Positions 13,851 through 14,238 of a DNA stretch of 14,238 nt are shown here, in pieces; within the stretch, counting starts at the first letter, position 1; each line of letters opens with the position of its first letter. A model generated the notes under the pieces. The model was given only the letters and a program-made list of their open reading frames with translations. It did not search any database and was not told the origin of the DNA. The DNA is from Firmicutes bacterium UBA4882. Lineage in GTDB: Bacteria; Bacillota; UBA4882. The position numbers were made by a program, and so were the translations under genes. The stretch is taken from NCBI GenBank assembly GCA_002399265.1, contig DHDG01000070.1, forward strand, positions 520 to 14,757, written 5' to 3'.

Positions 13851-14238
13851 ATTACTACAGCTGAGAAGCTGTAGCTCATTTGAAGCCTGTGGGGGGCTTC
13901 TCTTGCTATCTGATTTTCAATAGATTACTACAGCTGAGAAGCTGTAGCTCATTTGAAGCGTAATGACACCAGACATACCCACCGGGTCTATTATTATTAC
14001 TACAGCTGAGAAGCTGTAGCTCATTTGAAGCGCTGGCAGAGGAAACCGACAAAGATGATGATCGGGAGGATTACTACAGCTGAGAAGCTGTAGCTCATTT
14101 GAAGCGATTGATCGCGTAAGCCAGAAACTGCTGATCGGCGGCGATTACTACAGCTGAGAAGCTGTAGCTCATTTGAAGCGGCAGGCTCTCCACGATCTCG
14201 CCGCGCTTGTTGAGCTGCATTACTACAGCTGAGAAGCT
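13851..14238 (+). CRISPR. Start of type I-G CRISPR array, 36-base repeat, runs past window end
   Basis: Five complete identical 36-base repeats start at 13851, 13924, 13996, 14070 and 14144, and a sixth, starting at 14219, is cut by the window after 20 bases. The spacers are 13887-13923 (37), 13960-13995 (36), 14032-14069 (38), 14106-14143 (38) and 14180-14218 (39). Within the repeat, CTACAGCT (positions 5-12) pairs perfectly with AGCTGTAG (17-24) around a GAGA loop, a GNRA tetraloop. The 12-base tail CTCATTTGAAGC follows. An 8-bp stem-loop of this kind is a Cas6-type substrate, here for Csb2. Four of the five spacers begin with G, so the duplicated unit may effectively be 37 bases. Transcription is on the + strand from the cas2-side leader. 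All repeats are identical, as expected at the young, leader-proximal end. Confidence 0.98.

Noticed and set aside
13887..14218. Spacers targeting a sequence within this window (self-targeting).
   Set aside because: By eye none of the five spacers matches the genes or intergenic DNA here. The rest of the genome is not visible.

Overview
The window comes from a bacterium, probably a Gram-positive (Firmicutes/Clostridia-like) lineage. The clues are very strong purine-rich ribosome binding sites on nearly every gene, a LiaF-like multi-span membrane protein, and hairpin terminators followed by T-runs. I cannot place it more precisely from sequence alone.

Left part (1-3255), all on the + strand: the C-terminal end of a YyaL/DUF255-type thioredoxin-domain protein; a LiaF-like membrane protein with a beta-helical 'toastrack' repeat domain and its own promoter; and a membrane-anchored protein resembling a peptidase-MA enzyme that appears to lack the catalytic HExxH motif. 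A clear terminator closes this block. These genes look like ordinary chromosome.

Middle (3256-4037): about 780 bases with no supportable gene but much structure. It holds a diverged second copy of the terminator region, a hairpin element present twice (3551-3578 and 3923-3950), a further long hairpin, and the likely promoter of the cas operon.

Right part (4038-14238): a complete type I-G (formerly I-U) CRISPR-Cas locus on the + strand: cas3 (helicase with C-terminal HD nuclease), csx17 (cas8g), csb1 (cas7), csb2 (cas5-cas6 fusion), a cas4-cas1 fusion, cas2, a 189-base leader region and the start of a 36-base-repeat array that runs off the window. The four interference genes are joined by 1-4 base stop/start overlaps. 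Csx17, Csb1 and Csb2 should form the crRNA-guided Cascade complex, with Csb2 also processing the repeat transcript. Cas3 degrades the target, and Cas4-Cas1 with Cas2 selects and integrates spacers.

The main novelty candidate is in the 447-base gap between csb2 and cas4-cas1. A solitary repeat-like stem-loop (11262-11293) keeps the array repeat's GCTCATTTG tail and stem architecture, while two stem base pairs are changed in a compensated way. It lies 36 bases after the stop codon of the gene for the repeat-cleaving protein. It is followed by a small ORF with a very good ribosome binding site and by a likely internal promoter for the adaptation genes. This arrangement suggests autoregulation through Cas6-type cleavage of the operon mRNA, or a CreA/CreR-like regulatory crRNA. 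A second unexplained small ORF (44 codons, with an 8-base perfect Shine-Dalgarno) lies inside the leader between cas2 and the array.
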